Shown here one piece after another: positions 10,976 through 22,381 of a stretch of 64,000 bases of DNA (position 1 is the first letter of the stretch; every line of letters starts with the position of its first letter). Origin of the DNA: Euphorbia lathyris (taxonomy: Eukaryota > Streptophyta > Magnoliopsida > Malpighiales > Euphorbiaceae); the NCBI RefSeq assembly GCF_963576675.1, contig NC_088913.1, positions 13,343,001-13,407,000 of the forward strand, written 5' to 3'. A model generated the notes under the pieces. It was not told the DNA's origin, ran no database searches, and saw nothing but the letters and a program-made list of their open reading frames with translations. A program made the translations under genes and the position numbers.

Positions 10976-11524
10976 CTAGTCATCTCCAATTTGTTCTTCT
11001 TCATAAACGAACAAAAAATCCTCTGGAAATGCGATGCTCTCTCCTTCTTCAATGTTAATATTTTGATTCAGATTCCAATTACATGGCGAAGAGAATGAAG
11101 AGTCAGGGGTGAAGTACGATGTGCTTGACGAGTCATCCATATCAGTATTTTCCATGGTTAATGGTGGTAATTGTTCTGAATGGTATTTATCCCACGAAAG
11201 AATTGAATCCATACTAGTTTGATCAAGGGATAAGGAAGAATCTGGCGTATATGAATTATTATCATTGATCTCTATAAATCCATAATAATCTAAACTTTCA
11301 GACAGACTTTCGTAGTTGTTCATTAATAGATCATCAAGGCCTGCACTTTTCTCATCATCAACGTAATCCAATTTTTTGACAGAAAAATGAGATGGAATTT
11401 GTGTATAGTAATCAATTAACTGATTATATTTCCATTTGAAAGAAAGTTGAACCGGATTATAAACTTCGTTGTCTTCTTCATCCCATATTATTTGTTGTTC
11501 AAATTTTCCTACCCATTGCTCCAT
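10976..11524 (-). CDS. Acidic protein of unknown function, 182 aa
   Basis: I do not recognise this protein. The frame MEQWVGKFEQQIIWDEED.. is open to a TAG at 10976-10978. It is strongly acidic (D/E-rich throughout) and Ser/Asn-rich, with repeated YTPDSSLS / YFTPDSSFS motifs near residues 96 and 138 and an acidic C-terminus (EEEQIGDD). There is no signal peptide or membrane segment. It resembles the activation-domain half of a transcription factor only in composition. Start: the ATG at 11524 lies seven bases after TTTGCAG, a good splice acceptor, so the coding exon probably follows a leader intron. A TATA-like motif and a purine-rich leader lie about 900 bp upstream. It could be a lineage-specific gene or the last exon of a larger one. 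Confidence 0.5.
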   Translation of the reverse strand: MEQWVGKFEQQIIWDEEDNEVYNPVQLSFKWKYNQLIDYYTQIPSHFSVKKLDYVDDEKSAGLDDLLMNNYESLSESLDYYGFIEINDNNSYTPDSSLSLDQTSMDSILSWDKYHSEQLPPLTMENTDMDDSSSTSYFTPDSSFSSPCNWNLNQNINIEEGESIAFPEDFLFVYEEEQIGDD

Positions 11525-11530
11525 ATTTAG

Positions 11531-12448
11531 CTGCAAATAATGTTATAAGTAAATGATTATGTATTAATTTTAATTATTTTAATGTTTATAAAAACAGACA
11601 AATTTTATGAATATTTAAAATTAAGAAAACCAAAACCCAGCATTAATTAATGAAACAGCATAAGCATAAGCAGAAGCAGAAGTTGAAGTTGGACCAAGAT
11701 ATTCAATTTTATTAAAGAGAGATTATATATGGTAATAAGTAGAAAAAACAAAGGATCGAAATCATAATAGTTTTACTCCACCAAATTTAATTAATTAGAA
11801 ATTGTAGGCTCAAAAGACGATTAACCATGCTGTTTTCAATTTAATTAAAATTTATTTCAATTGGTTCGGATAATTCATTAATTTATTTTAACATTAATTA
11901 ATTTTCGGTCCGGTCAGAGCCGCTAAAAGTCACATGTATCTAAGACGGATTAGAAATTTATAAAATAGCACGAAACCACGAAAAAAATAGACCGAACCTA
12001 GTCAAATTTATAAATATGAAATTTTTTTTAAAACAAACTGATATGCAATTGGTGCAGAATAAGGACAAAATATATGTGTTTTATAATAATGTGTGAAATT
12101 GCTCTTGGCTGAGGTAAAATTGCATTATTTTAGACGTTAGCTAGGAATAAAATTACTTCTATGAATGTTAAGGGTATTTTTCATCTTATCCCTAATATTT
12201 ATTACTGTATATTCTAAAAATTAACATAAACTAATTAAATATTCTAGAACCTAGAAATTTCTACATTATTCTCCTATGCTATAAATGAGAGAATTCTACA
12301 TTCTTAAAAAATAAATTTAAGGATGAAAATTATACTAGCTTTACCTTAAAAATACTTGTGAGTGAGGTGCTATGTTTCTTGTGCGTTTTCCTTTCTGTCT
12401 TCTGCGTTTTCGTTTCTTACTTTTTTTCTCTCTCTCTATTTATATAAA
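11531..12448 (-). promoter_or_regulatory. Putative promoter, leader exon and 5'UTR intron of the acidic-protein gene
   Basis: On the minus strand TTTATATAAATA at 12437-12448 is a good TATA box. It is followed by a purine-rich (GA) leader of about 70-100 nt. A donor candidate is AAG|GTAAAG near 12346. The acceptor is TTTGCAG ending at 11531, giving an intron of roughly 815 nt. The region also holds part of a TIR repeat (12015-12195), which would lie within the intron. Confidence 0.4.
12015..12195. repeat. Right-half fragment of the TIR element family
   Basis: The stretch follows the right part of the copy at 36969-37548. Shared landmarks are TGCAATTGRTG, GGACAAAATAT, TTTTATAATARTGTSTGAAATTG, ATTTTAGACG and GTTAAGGGTATTTTT. 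The left half is absent and the fragment is more diverged than the other copies. Confidence 0.55.
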
Positions 12449-12733
12449 AAGGTAAGTAAATCCTAATTGTTTAAGGTTTTAGTTTCCTACTTCTAATTGT
12501 ACATATATTTATTTCCTAATTGGATTATAAATTCTTTATATCTATCGGTTGCTTACTCGACTATTTAAAATCTATTTACTTACCATTTTTGGTTTCCTGT
12601 TTGGATTAGAAATTCTTTTTATTTTTTTAATTTTTAACAGTTTTCGTACTCCTTATTATCTATTTTTTTGTTAAATAATATAGATTAAATATTTAAATAA
12701 TTAATGGTAACAATTAAAACTTTAAAATAAATA

Positions 12734-12943
12734 GGATTAAGATGCAAAAATACCCTTAACGTTTTGGGTTAGAAGAAATTTTACTCTTAACATCTAAATG
12801 GTGCAATTTTAACCCTAATTTTAGTAGCAGAAGCAATTTTACCCCTATTTAGATCAATTTTAGACACTATTATAAAACACAGATATCAAGAGCAATTTTA
12901 CCTCTATTTGGATCAATTTCAGACACTATTATAAAACACAGAT
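12734..12943. repeat. Left half of a TIR element split by the Tat retrotransposon
   Basis: It begins GGATTAAGATGCAAAAATAC and has the same order as the left arm of the copy at 36969-37548. It contains an internal duplication of the ATTATAAAACACAGAT segment (about 12865-12943). It ends in CAGAT, the target duplication of the inserted element, and resumes at 22853. Confidence 0.75.
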
Positions 12944-13414
12944 TAATAACTTGCTGGATCCGATTTGATGATCTCCGCCGTAGTTACCTGCAAAACAGAA
13001 CCGGAGACAGGATCTCCGGGAAAACTCTCCGACGATCAAGTCAGTTTTTGTAGGAGGGTTGGTAAATTGACAATAGTATTGTGGGAAAAATGTGAAATGT
13101 ACCTTTCCCCCTTTGGCCTTAGGGCTTTTTATAAGTGTTCTTAAGTAACCGCCGAGGGCGGTTACCCCTTCCAGGCCATGTGCCGAGGGCGGTTACTCCT
13201 TTTTAGGTCATGCCCCCTCTCGTGGCTTTCGTGGCAACAAACGTGGTATCGTTTGTCCTGAGTGGGAGTTTTAGTGCTCTATTTAGGAATTCGGGGCAGT
13301 TACTCACTTCACCCGCTTCCTCTATTCGGGTCCCATCCCATCTTAGACCATGGCTCTAAGTATGGGCTGGGCCCGTGTAATGAATTCGGCCCGGTTTGGC
13401 TTCGCGGGTCATCA
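12944..13414 (-). repeat. 3' LTR of the Tat element
   Basis: 471 bp. On the minus strand it starts TGATGACCCGCG and ends ..CAAGTTATTA, where the other LTR has ..TTATCA. It contains two GAGGGCGGTTAC boxes about 40 bp apart. A TTTTTATAAG motif on the plus strand near 13128 could act as a TATA box toward the antisense gene. Confidence 0.92.
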
Positions 13415-13681
13415 CATGCCTCCCCCTTAGTTTGGCAAGAGCCCTTTAGGGTCTTTTTTATAGGAGACTCTTCGTTTTTGTCTGGATTTTCAAAATTCAA
13501 AAATTGTGACTTTCCCTTTCCCGTCGTTTCTTTTCCGGCATCCACCTTTTGCGTCGTTTCTCTTCCGGCATCAATCTTTTTGCGTCCGTTCTTCTCTGTG
13601 TCGTCTTTCATATGTAAGTGTTCCTTTCCAGAATTTGTACCTCGCTCGATTCTTTGCTTCTGTTCATTTTCCTTCATCAAT

Positions 13682-15998
13682 ATGTCGAACCCTGACCTCG
13701 ACTTCGCACCATTCGACGAAAATTACGTCCGCGAGGTCTCCCATGAGGTCGAGCAGATGGTTGATGAAGCTTCAACCAGCTCTCCTGGGTCTGATTCTCA
13801 TCCCGCCGACTTCCTCCACCTGGCGAATACAACCGATGAGGGCCTAGGTTTTGACCCTAAAAAGTTGATTCCGCCACCTGTCCCAACCCCCCGTTTATTA
13901 CCGAAGAAGGACAGGTCGGGAAGTCTAGTTTGTCAAGAGACAATTGACGATTTGCGGGAGCAGTATCCTTGGCTCCAAGGCCTCGAAACCCTTATTCCCG
14001 GGGAGGATAAAGGACTGGGCGAATACCCAAAGGGGTATTTCACCATTTTCGTCGCCCAGATCATCTGCGGCTTCACGTATCCGCTGGCGGATGAGGTTGC
14101 CTCCGTCCTTGGCGGTTGCGGAATCGCACCCGGTCAGTTGCATCCCAATGGATGGGCCGATTTAACTCTGGACAAATTTCTGGCGGATTGTCTGGAGGTT
14201 CCCTTCTCGCTCAAAATTTTCTCCAAGCTTCATCATTTCAAAAGTTCGGCGGGGTATTTTACTTTCATCCGTCAGAGCGGTTACTATGGTTTTGACGAGA
14301 AGCTGAACAAAATCCACGAGTGGGACCGATCTTATTTCTTCATCAAGTTTCACGAAGGGAATCCGAACTTCCTTCGCCGTTGGGGCCGACCAAATGTAAA
14401 GAGTTTGAACTTCGGTTACCCCAGCGAGGAAGAATCCGCTGTGATCAAGTTTTTGAAGGGTACTCCTCCCTTTGTATGGACATATGATCAGGCTTTCCAC
14501 ATGCTAAGGAGCCGAGTGGCGATTGTCTATCGCGAGGGGGATCACGTTGTCTATATCCCTTATCGCGTTTTTGTACAAGGTACTTTTTATTTCCAAGTTG
14601 ATGATTTCTTTTAACCCTTTGCAGGGGTGATCCTTTATCTCAACTCGCTGCAGATCGGGAGGCTAAAGCCCTAGCGAGAAGGAAGAGGCGAATGGAGGGA
14701 AACACTTCAGTCGCAGGGGCGATTACTTCTATCGAGGCGGCTTCTCCCGCAAGGGCCTCCGTTTCACAAGGTCCAGCTTCTGCTTCCGAGGACCTTCCCT
14801 TAACTAGGAAGCGGAAGAATACTGCGGATATAGAGTCTTCTTGTCCCAGAAAGAAAAACGCTTCTGTGTCCCTCACTGTTGGCGGTACACCTGTATCCGC
14901 CTCGTCCAAAGGAAAAAGCAGTACACCAATCCACGAGGTATATTGATCTATTCCCCTTTTTTATGTTGTTAATTTTTCCTTAAGAGTTATCTGCTGTTCT
15001 CCTGATCTTTCTCCTTATGCATTCGCAGCCAATTCCCGATATCAGCGGGTGGTGGACTAGGACCTTTGGCATGGCTGTGAGCTTCTCGTGTAGGGACATT
15101 GTTTCTTCCATATGTAATGTCCTTGGGCGACTCCCCTCTGCTTCCCGCGTGCGAGAGCAAGTGCCGCTTCCTACTGCTATGGAGGGGATTGAGAAGCGGG
15201 CCATAGAGGTATATTGTTACTTGTGATATTCTCTTTCAAGGATCTTGCATTTGTAGTAACCGCAAATTTCTATCCGCTCTTATTATCTGCGAATCATCTT
15301 TTATGCAGATTATTAACTTCGCGGAGGGTGCTCTCCTAAGGGACGCTGAACGCGCTAAAGAGTTGGAGAACCTTGGTACTCAATTGGCGACTCAGAAGTC
15401 GCTTTATGATGATGTCCAAGGGAAGGTAAAGGCTCTTGAAGGCGCTTGTCAGAAGGTTATGAGCGAGAAGGAGGAAGCTCTCAGATCCCTCCAGGCTAAG
15501 TCCAACGAGCTGCAAAAGGTCCTTGATGATCTAAATTCATCCAATGAGGCTCTGGAGATGCAAAAGAAGAAAGCTGAGGAGATTCTAGCCGAAGATGGTG
15601 CTCGCATCTATTGGTATGGGGAGCGAATTCATGCTGCTTATGAGCATGGGCATCCAGATCGAGTACTTAGCCGCCCCAAGGTTCCCATCCCTGAAAAGGA
15701 TCTAACTAAGAAGTGGGACAAGCTGGAAGCCGAGGATGCTGATATGGATGAGGTACTCTTCTTAGATTGGCAGAGTTTTCAGAACCCTCCAATTAGCTGC
15801 GAGATCCCTACTCAGAACGCGGAAAAAGAGGCACCACAAGACCTTTCTCAGCCTGAGCAAGAGGTACCGCCCTCTGAAGCGGTTACTGATTCGAGGGTTG
15901 AGGATTCGCTTGAAGCAGATCCGCCCACTGGAGGAGATGAGGGAGCCGCTGAAGGCGAGGAGGGCCATAGGGGTGAAGGAGAGGAAGTTGTAGCATAG
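13682..15998 (+). CDS. Antisense spliced gene in the Tat element (Transposase_28-like domain plus coiled coil)
   Basis: The gene runs opposite to gag-pol, between INT and the 3' LTR. Exon 1 (13682 to about 14579) starts MSNPDLDFAPF, the first ATG in its frame. It carries a region like Pfam Transposase_28, 'putative gypsy type transposon' (FTYPLADEVASVLGGCG, APGQLHPNGWADL). Exon 2 (14625-14937) is basic and Ser-rich (RKRRM, TRKRKN). Exon 3 (15029-15208) and exon 4 (15309-15998) follow. Exon 4 has a long coiled coil (ERAKELENLGTQLATQK onward) and an acidic Glu/Gly tail. Introns 2 (14938-15028) and 3 (15209-15308) have clean GT..AG ends and keep phase. Intron 1 (14580-14624, 45 nt) is short and leaves exon 2 out of phase by one base, so this copy may have a small indel at the G run. 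Predicted product is about 690 aa. The role is unknown; extra antisense ORFs are known in Tat elements. Confidence 0.75.
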
Positions 15999-16292
15999 TT
16001 TGATTTATATCTGGACTGTTGTATGTAACAAACTGCCCGTATATATATATTTTCTTTTGCTTGCCGCTTTACCTATACGTGCGATTGTTGCTTTATTCCT
16101 TATTGCCCTTTGTTTTCATACGTGACCCTTGCCCTTTTGCTGACTCCATATTTGTATTTCCTCGTAGTTTAGTTTCGTTTCCGCTAGGGTGGCCAAAACC
16201 TTTTTGCAATTTTTTGAGTACTCGTTAATTCGCTTAATTTTATGCCTTATCTTATAATTTTTCTTTCGAAAATAATATAATCATAAGGTTAA

Positions 16293-16486
16293 TCATAAGG
16301 TTTTGCGAGTGATGCGTAATCATGCATCCGCCTTTCTTTAAGAGGCAACACATTTATGTGTTTTTAAGTTCAACCATAAGGTTTTTGCGAGTGATGCGTA
16401 ATCATGCATCCGCCTTTCTTAATAGGCAACACATTTATGTGTTTTTAAGTTTAACCATAAGGTTTTTGCGCGATTTACCCGCCTTT
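16293..16486. repeat. Tandem repeat, period 81-82 bp, about 2.4 copies
   Basis: Two full units and a partial third share CCATAAGGTTTTTGCGAGTG, GATGCGTAATCATGCATCC and GCAACACATTTATGTG. It lies between the converging 3' ends of the antisense gene (15998) and pol (16703). That is the hypervariable 3' untranslated zone where Tat elements often carry tandem repeats. Confidence 0.85.
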
Positions 16487-16702
16487 TGTTTGTAGATAAC
16501 ACACTGAAGTGGTTGTCCTAAAAAGGATCCGCACTCAAACGTCGTATGCAACAATTGAACATCTTTATTGATAAAAGAAAAGACTTTTTGTTACATTGGT
16601 ATATGAAATGTGTGGGATCAAAGCCTCATTAAAACCTTTTATCAGAAAACCCAATGGGAAAAAACTCATAAAAGGAAAAAGAGTACTCGTCATTTCCCTG
16701 AA

Positions 16703-18297
16703 CTACCCGGCCCGTTTATATAGGCGCAGATTTTCTAGATTCCAGGTGCGCGGGAGCTTTTTTCCGCTCATTTCTTCTATTTCAAAAGTTGATGGTCCCA
16801 GCTTCTTGGATACTCTGTATGGTCCGATCCAGTTGACGCCTAATTTGCCTTTGCCATCTCTGGATTGTATTTTGTCCGCTTTTTTCAAGACCAAGTCGTT
16901 CTCGTTGATTATCACTTTTCGCACCCTTCTGTCATGATATTTCTTGATTCTATTGCGGTACACTGCCATTCGCATGTAAGCTTTTTCTCTTCGTTCTTCA
17001 ACAGAATCCAATGCATCTCTAATGTTGATAGGATTTTGTGTGTCGCAATAATAAATTATTCGATCTGTAGGCGACTTGATTTCAACAGGTAGGACTGCTT
17101 CGGCTCCATAAACCAGCGAGAAAGGTGTTTCGCCAGTTGCTGCTTTTACAGAAGTTCTGTATGCCCATAACATATGGGGTATCTCATCCGCCCAACCTGT
17201 TTTTTTATCACCTAGCCGCTTCTTGATACCTTGAATCATGGCCCTGTTGGTAACCTCTGTCATACCATTCGATTGGGGATGGTTTACGGAAGAAAAATGA
17301 TTCTTGATCCCCATGCTTTCGCAGTATGCTTTGAACTTGACACAGTTGAACTGGGTGCCGTTGTCAGTTATAAGCTTTTGCGGGATTCCAAATCGCATGA
17401 TAATGTTCTCTCGTAAGAACTCGATCATTCGTTCAGGTGTTTGAGCGGTTACTGCCTCCGCTTCTACCCATTTGCTGAAGTGGTCAACTGCGACTACCAA
17501 GTACTTCCTTTTCTTTGTCGTTTCTGGGAATGGACCCACTATATCGATTCCCCATGTTGCGAATGGCCATGCCGTCATTATAGAGATTTGTTCGGCTCCG
17601 GGAACGTGCTTTTCATTCGCATGGATTTGACAGCTGTGACATTCCGCTACCATCTGCTGGGAATCCTCCATCACCTTTGGCCAATAGTATCCCATTAACT
17701 TGACCTTTCTTGCCAACGCCGCGGATGCTTCATGTGCGCCGCACATTCCTTCATGGAGTTCTCGCAGTACGTAGTCTCCTTCATTGCGGCTAACACATTT
17801 CAACCATGGACATGTATATGATTTTCGATACAAAGTTCCATCTCGAATTGAGTATCTCGCTGATTGTCCAATTAGCTTTCTGGCTAGGCTTTTGTCATCT
17901 GGAAAATCTCCCTGCTCCAGATATTGGCGGATAGGTATCCGCCAATCTTCATCATCTTCCAGCTCTTCAATGACCATAATCTGATCGACTTCAAATGCCG
18001 GTGCGGATCTTATCTCCAAATTGCATGCTTTTTTATTCCATGGTTCTCTACTCGCCGCTGCTTTTTCCAGTTCATCAGCCTTTGTGTTTTGGCCTCTTGG
18101 AACATGCACCATTTCCCAGACGACTCCCTTGTGTGTTAACTCCTGCGTCAATCTGCCGACTATCTGATGGTATTTGACCAGATCTTCTTGTTTCACCAGA
18201 TAGTTTTTTGTGATCTGATTTATCATGAGTTTAGAATCGCTGTAGATCACCACTCTTTCTGGCGTAAGTTCATTAAGCAGCTTCAATCCGCATATCA
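16703..18297 (-). pseudogene. Tat pol, C-terminal part: second RNase H and integrase
   Basis: The frame begins MICGLKLLNEL inside the second RNase H and continues YSDSKLMINQI and QNTKADELEKAAAS, supplying later catalytic Asp positions. The integrase has an HHCC zinc finger (ELHEGMCGAHEASA..CHSCQ) near residues 180-225. Its core contains WGIDIVGPFP (D), LITDNGTQF (D) and SNGMTEVTNRAM (E), and a C-terminal stretch ends LYKRAG. It is separated from the upstream pol frame by a one-base deletion at about 18297-18310, at the NNAAE motif. There the Glu of the second RNase H is still coded in the upstream frame. No single intact polyprotein can be made from this copy. Confidence 0.9.
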
Positions 18298-19992
18298 TTG
18301 CTTCAACTCTGCGGCATTATTGGTAGTTTTGAAAGTTAACTTTGCCGCATAGTACAGGCGAATAACCTCCGGGCCTTTGATGACGACTCCCAGTCCAGCC
18401 CCATCTGTGGATAATGCCCCATCTGTGAACATGCTCCACTCTTCTTTTTGTGCCTTTGGACGTTCATCTTCATCCCACGTGAATTCATTCACGAAATCGG
18501 CAAGTACTTGACCCTTTAGTGCTGGTCTTCCTTCGTAGCGAATATCGAATTCCCCCAGGCGAATTGACCATTCCATTAATCGGCCGGATGCGTCAGGTTT
18601 CTGCAGTACCTTCCGCATTGGAATTCCGGTTCTCACAATGATAGTATGCGCCTGAAAGTATGGTTTTAGCCTAGCCACCGTGGTTATCACCGCGAGAGCC
18701 ATTTTGTCCAACTTCGAATACCGAAGTTCTGCATCCTTCAAGACCTTGCTCACATAGTACACTGGATATTGTTGGCCCTTTTCTTCTCGCACCATTACAG
18801 TGCATATCGCCATACTGGTGACGGATACGTAAAGAAATAAATCTTCTTCGTCCTCCGACCTGCTCATTAAGGGCGGATAGCATAGCAGTCGCTTTATACC
18901 CTCAAATGCCTCTTGACAATCCGGCGTCCATTCAAAGGACTTAGATTTTTTTATGGCATTGTAGAAAGGTAGACATCTTCTAGCCGAGCATGATATGAAT
19001 CGCCCTAATGCCACCAACCGCCCATTTAGTCTTTGTACTTCTCTTACGTTCCTCGGAGTTTTCATCTCCATTACTGCTTTAACCTTCTCAGGATTCGCCT
19101 CAACTCCCTTGCCACTAACAATGAAACCCAGGAATTTTCCTGCCCTTGCTCCGAACGTGCATTTTTCTGGGTTCAACTTGAGGCCATATTTGATTAGCAC
19201 TTCCAGGATTTCTTTGATATCCTGCGGGTGGTCTCGCATCTTCTTGCTTTTGATGATCATGTCATCTACGTAGATTGAGAAGTTCTCGCCTGACTTGTCT
19301 GAAAATATATTGTTCATCATCCTCTGGTATGTTGCTCCTGCGTTTTTCAATCCGAAGGGCATCACCTTGAAGCAATAAGTCATCTGATGAGTTATGAATG
19401 ATGTTTTGATTTCATCCGCCTTCTCCATGGGTATCTGGTGGTAACTGGATTTCACGTCGGTGAACGATAAAGCTTCAAATCCTGCAGTTCCATCTACCAA
19501 TATATCAATGTTAGGTAGCGGATACATATCCTTCGGACAAGCTTTATTCAGATCCTTGAAGTCGACACACATTCTGTACGTTCCATTTGGCTTTTTGACT
19601 AGCACCACATTGGCTAGCCACTCCGGATAGGTGACTTCTCGAATTGCATCTGATTTTAGCAAATCCGCCACAGCTTTTTCAATCGCCTTCTGCCGCTCTG
19701 GAGCGTGTCCTCTCTTTTTCTGTCGCACTGGGGTTGCACCTTTGTCCACATTCAAACGATGGGTTGCTATATCTGGACCTATCCCTTTCAGCACTTCATT
19801 TGGAGCGGCGAATGCCGACTCGCATTGGATCAACACCTCGGTAATGGCTTTCTTCGTTTCCTCAGGGAGTCCTGCCGCTATTCGTACATTCTTGTCATTT
19901 GAGATGGCGAATAGTTCTGTTTCTCCTAATGCTTCTGCCGGCAACTTCTCATCAACTTTATCCTCTTCACCTGGCTTTGGTTCAAGTGACAA
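18295..19992 (-). pseudogene. Tat pol, reverse transcriptase and first RNase H
   Basis: The RT core shows VRQKKRGHAPERQ, YRMCVDFKDLNKACPKD, SFTDVKSSYHQIPM, MPFGLKNAGATYQRMM and the catalytic IYVDDMIIKSK. The connection and Ty3-type RNase H follow (GQQYPVYYVSKVLKDAELRYSK). The start of the second RNase H (EWSMFTDGALSTDGAGLG, then NNAAE) closes the frame at 18295-18297. The frame is continuous with the upstream protease except for a TAA at 20044-20046. In the third LTR element of this window the matching position reads Lys, so a Lys codon probably became TAA. The first residue at 19992 is not a real start. Confidence 0.9.
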
Positions 19993-20043
19993 TGTATAGG
20001 CTTGTTGAGATACAAGTTGATCACCTTCAACTATGACTCGCCC

Positions 20044-22323
20044 TTAGTGTGTTGACAAATGTAATGTCAAGTGCTTCATTGAGATGAGCGATTCCGTTTC
20101 CGATAGGAACGGATGCCCCAGAATTATGTTGTAGGCCAACGGGAGATCAACAATTGCGAATTCTAGATCACCTCGCCATTTTAGATTCTTATCGCCCATT
20201 TCTGCTTCCAACACCACTTGTCCACTTGTTTGAGACGATTGACCTCCAAAACCAATTACATCCATGAATGTATGTTCCACTCGCTCGTCATTAATTCCCA
20301 ACTTGTTGAATGCAGTCCGAGTAATAACATTACAAGAACTGCCAGTATCAATAAGGACCCGCTTGACGTCCCATCCTTCTACAGCCATCGTAATCATCAA
20401 AGCATCCGCATGCGGCTCCGTGATTCGCGCAAATGAGTAATTGAGGGCATCCCCCCTATGCGTGTTGCTTTTTCGCTGTTCACGGCGTGCCCTTTTTGTT
20501 GGCGGCTCATAGATCCCGCCAGCTATCATGTTTATCACCCCTTTCTTCTGTTTCTTTTCGGGCCTTGCTTCTCCCTCATGCGGGAGCGTTGTTTTCTCAT
20601 CAATCGTTTCTTTTCTTACGAATTGGCCTAGCTTGCCCCTCTCAACCAGCTTTTCTATTTCCTTCTTCAGTTCATAGAAATCGTTCGTGTCATGGCCGTT
20701 CAATCTGTGGAACCTGCAATATTTGTTAGGATATCGCCCCAAACTAGTTCGACCTTTCACCTCGGGGAACCGCACATCCTTCTTCAGGGGGTTCTTTTCG
20801 ATCCAAAGTAACACCTCCTGGCGAGTCGTATTCAATGGTGTTTGATATCCTCCCCCTTGAAAGGAGCGATCGCCTCTGCGAACAAAATTACCCTTGGACT
20901 GGGTCTGGCGTCGATTGTCCGAAGTGGATCTAGCAGCATCTCTCTCCCTCCGGGTTTGAGCTCTATGTTCTCTGTTGACATCGTTCACTTCCATAAATTC
21001 CTTTGCTATCTTCATGAGTTCAGCCACTGTGCGCGGCTTGTTGCGGATGATTTCCTCCCGCATGCTCCAATCCGTGGTTCCATCCGCCATGATGTTGCGG
21101 ATGCTCACGATATCCGGGTTCTGCAACCGCACCAGAATATCGTTGAATGCGACAACAAATTCCCTTAGGGAATTATAGTTCCTCTGTTTGATCTCCTTCA
21201 GCTGCCTATCCGTCACATCTGCCGCTTTACCGCCCACGAACTTGGCACAGAAATCACGACTGTATTGATTCCAGTTGTGAATAGATTCAGCAGATAAAGA
21301 CCGAAACCAATCAGATGCCGCTCCGCCCAAAGTGGTCGAGAATAATCTTCAAATTATACTTTCACTCGCTCCCGCAACATCCATTAATTCTCTGTAGTTC
21401 CTGACATGAGCCTCAGGATCAGAATTAGGATCCCCATAGTATTTAGGTATCGCCGGGGCCTTTATCCTGTGATCTGGTATAAATTCTCGCAACGACGGAG
21501 CAAAAGGCGAATCACTCTGCACCTCTGCTCTCGCCCTAGGCGTGTACCCCATTCGCTCCATCATGTTCCGTAGTTGATCTTCCAACTCAAGATTGGGTAT
21601 TCGCCGAACCTCTTCCATCCGCTGCTGGTGAACTCTAGGTGGCATCCACCCGCCAATTGATGTTGAGATTTGTTCTCGCCGTGGTTCTAGCCGTCGTCCG
21701 GTTATAGGATCAAAGTTCCAGGTGTGCTCCTGCCCAAACGTATTCGCCCCAGACGCTATTAATTCTGAATGCCCGTTAAATAAGGGTTCCGTGTGTTGTA
21801 GTGGAAGGATTCCTGGCATTCCCGATGTCGGTTGGGATGTTTGCCAGGTCGGATGGATCGTCATACTAGGATCGTGGTACGAGTAGTTGCTTGGATGGCT
21901 GCGTGGGTTCATGCGACTACTCTGACCTATCTGGGTTAGCTCTCGAGATGGCTGCGGAAGCGCAGATATGGCGGCAGTAGTCGATGGTTGTGTGGAGACA
22001 ATAACAGGTTGTTGAGGAGCAGCCGCCACGGCGGTATTATGATCGGCCATTGCGGTTAACAAACTAATCATTCGATCCCCCGCCGCTTGGCTCATATTTG
22101 AAGCCAAGACTTGTCCTGCCATTTGTACGAAATCGCTATTGGACATCTCCATTTCATTTTGGACTTGAACCTCCAATAAGGGACTCAATTGTCCCGAAGG
22201 GCTTGACGAGCTAGGCACCACAGGCTGCGTACTTGCAGGTTGCGAATTCGCAATCCGTGGACCCCTTGAGTTCATACTAGTGGATCTGGTTGTAACGCCG
22301 GTCGTTCGTGATGGTTCTGACAT
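20044..22323 (-). pseudogene. Tat gag and protease
   Basis: The ATG at 22321-22323 opens MSEPSRTTGVTTRS, 41 nt inside the primer site. A Ser/Pro/Gln-rich N-terminus is followed by a retrotransposon gag domain (LGGAASDWFRSL..NQYSRDFCAKFVG). The zinc-binding segment YCRFHRLNGHD.. is next, then an aspartic protease (RVLIDTGSSCNVITRTAF, flap region, AYNIILGHPFL). An in-frame TGA at 21349-21351 interrupts gag just before RLFSTTLGG. Related gags usually have Cys there, so a single change at that codon explains it. The frame ends with the TAA at 20044-20046. Confidence 0.9.
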
Positions 22324-22366
22324 GTTCTTTGTGTACCTTTAACCAAATGTTGGTAAAAAAGGTCCA

Positions 22367-22380
22367 CGTTCACCGCACCA
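22367..22380 (-). other. Presumed primer-binding site of the Tat element
   Basis: On the minus strand TGGTGCGGTGAACG follows the LTR end by one base. The same motif (TTGGTGCGGTGATCG) follows the 5' LTR of the third LTR element at 58208, which supports its role. I could not assign the primer tRNA with certainty. Confidence 0.7.
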
Positions 22381-22381
22381 A

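Noticed and set aside
13262..13681. Extension of the antisense gene's frame upstream into the LTR
   Set aside because: The frame is open but has no ATG before 13682. The same open stretch in the other LTR (22700-22930) shows that it is an LTR property.
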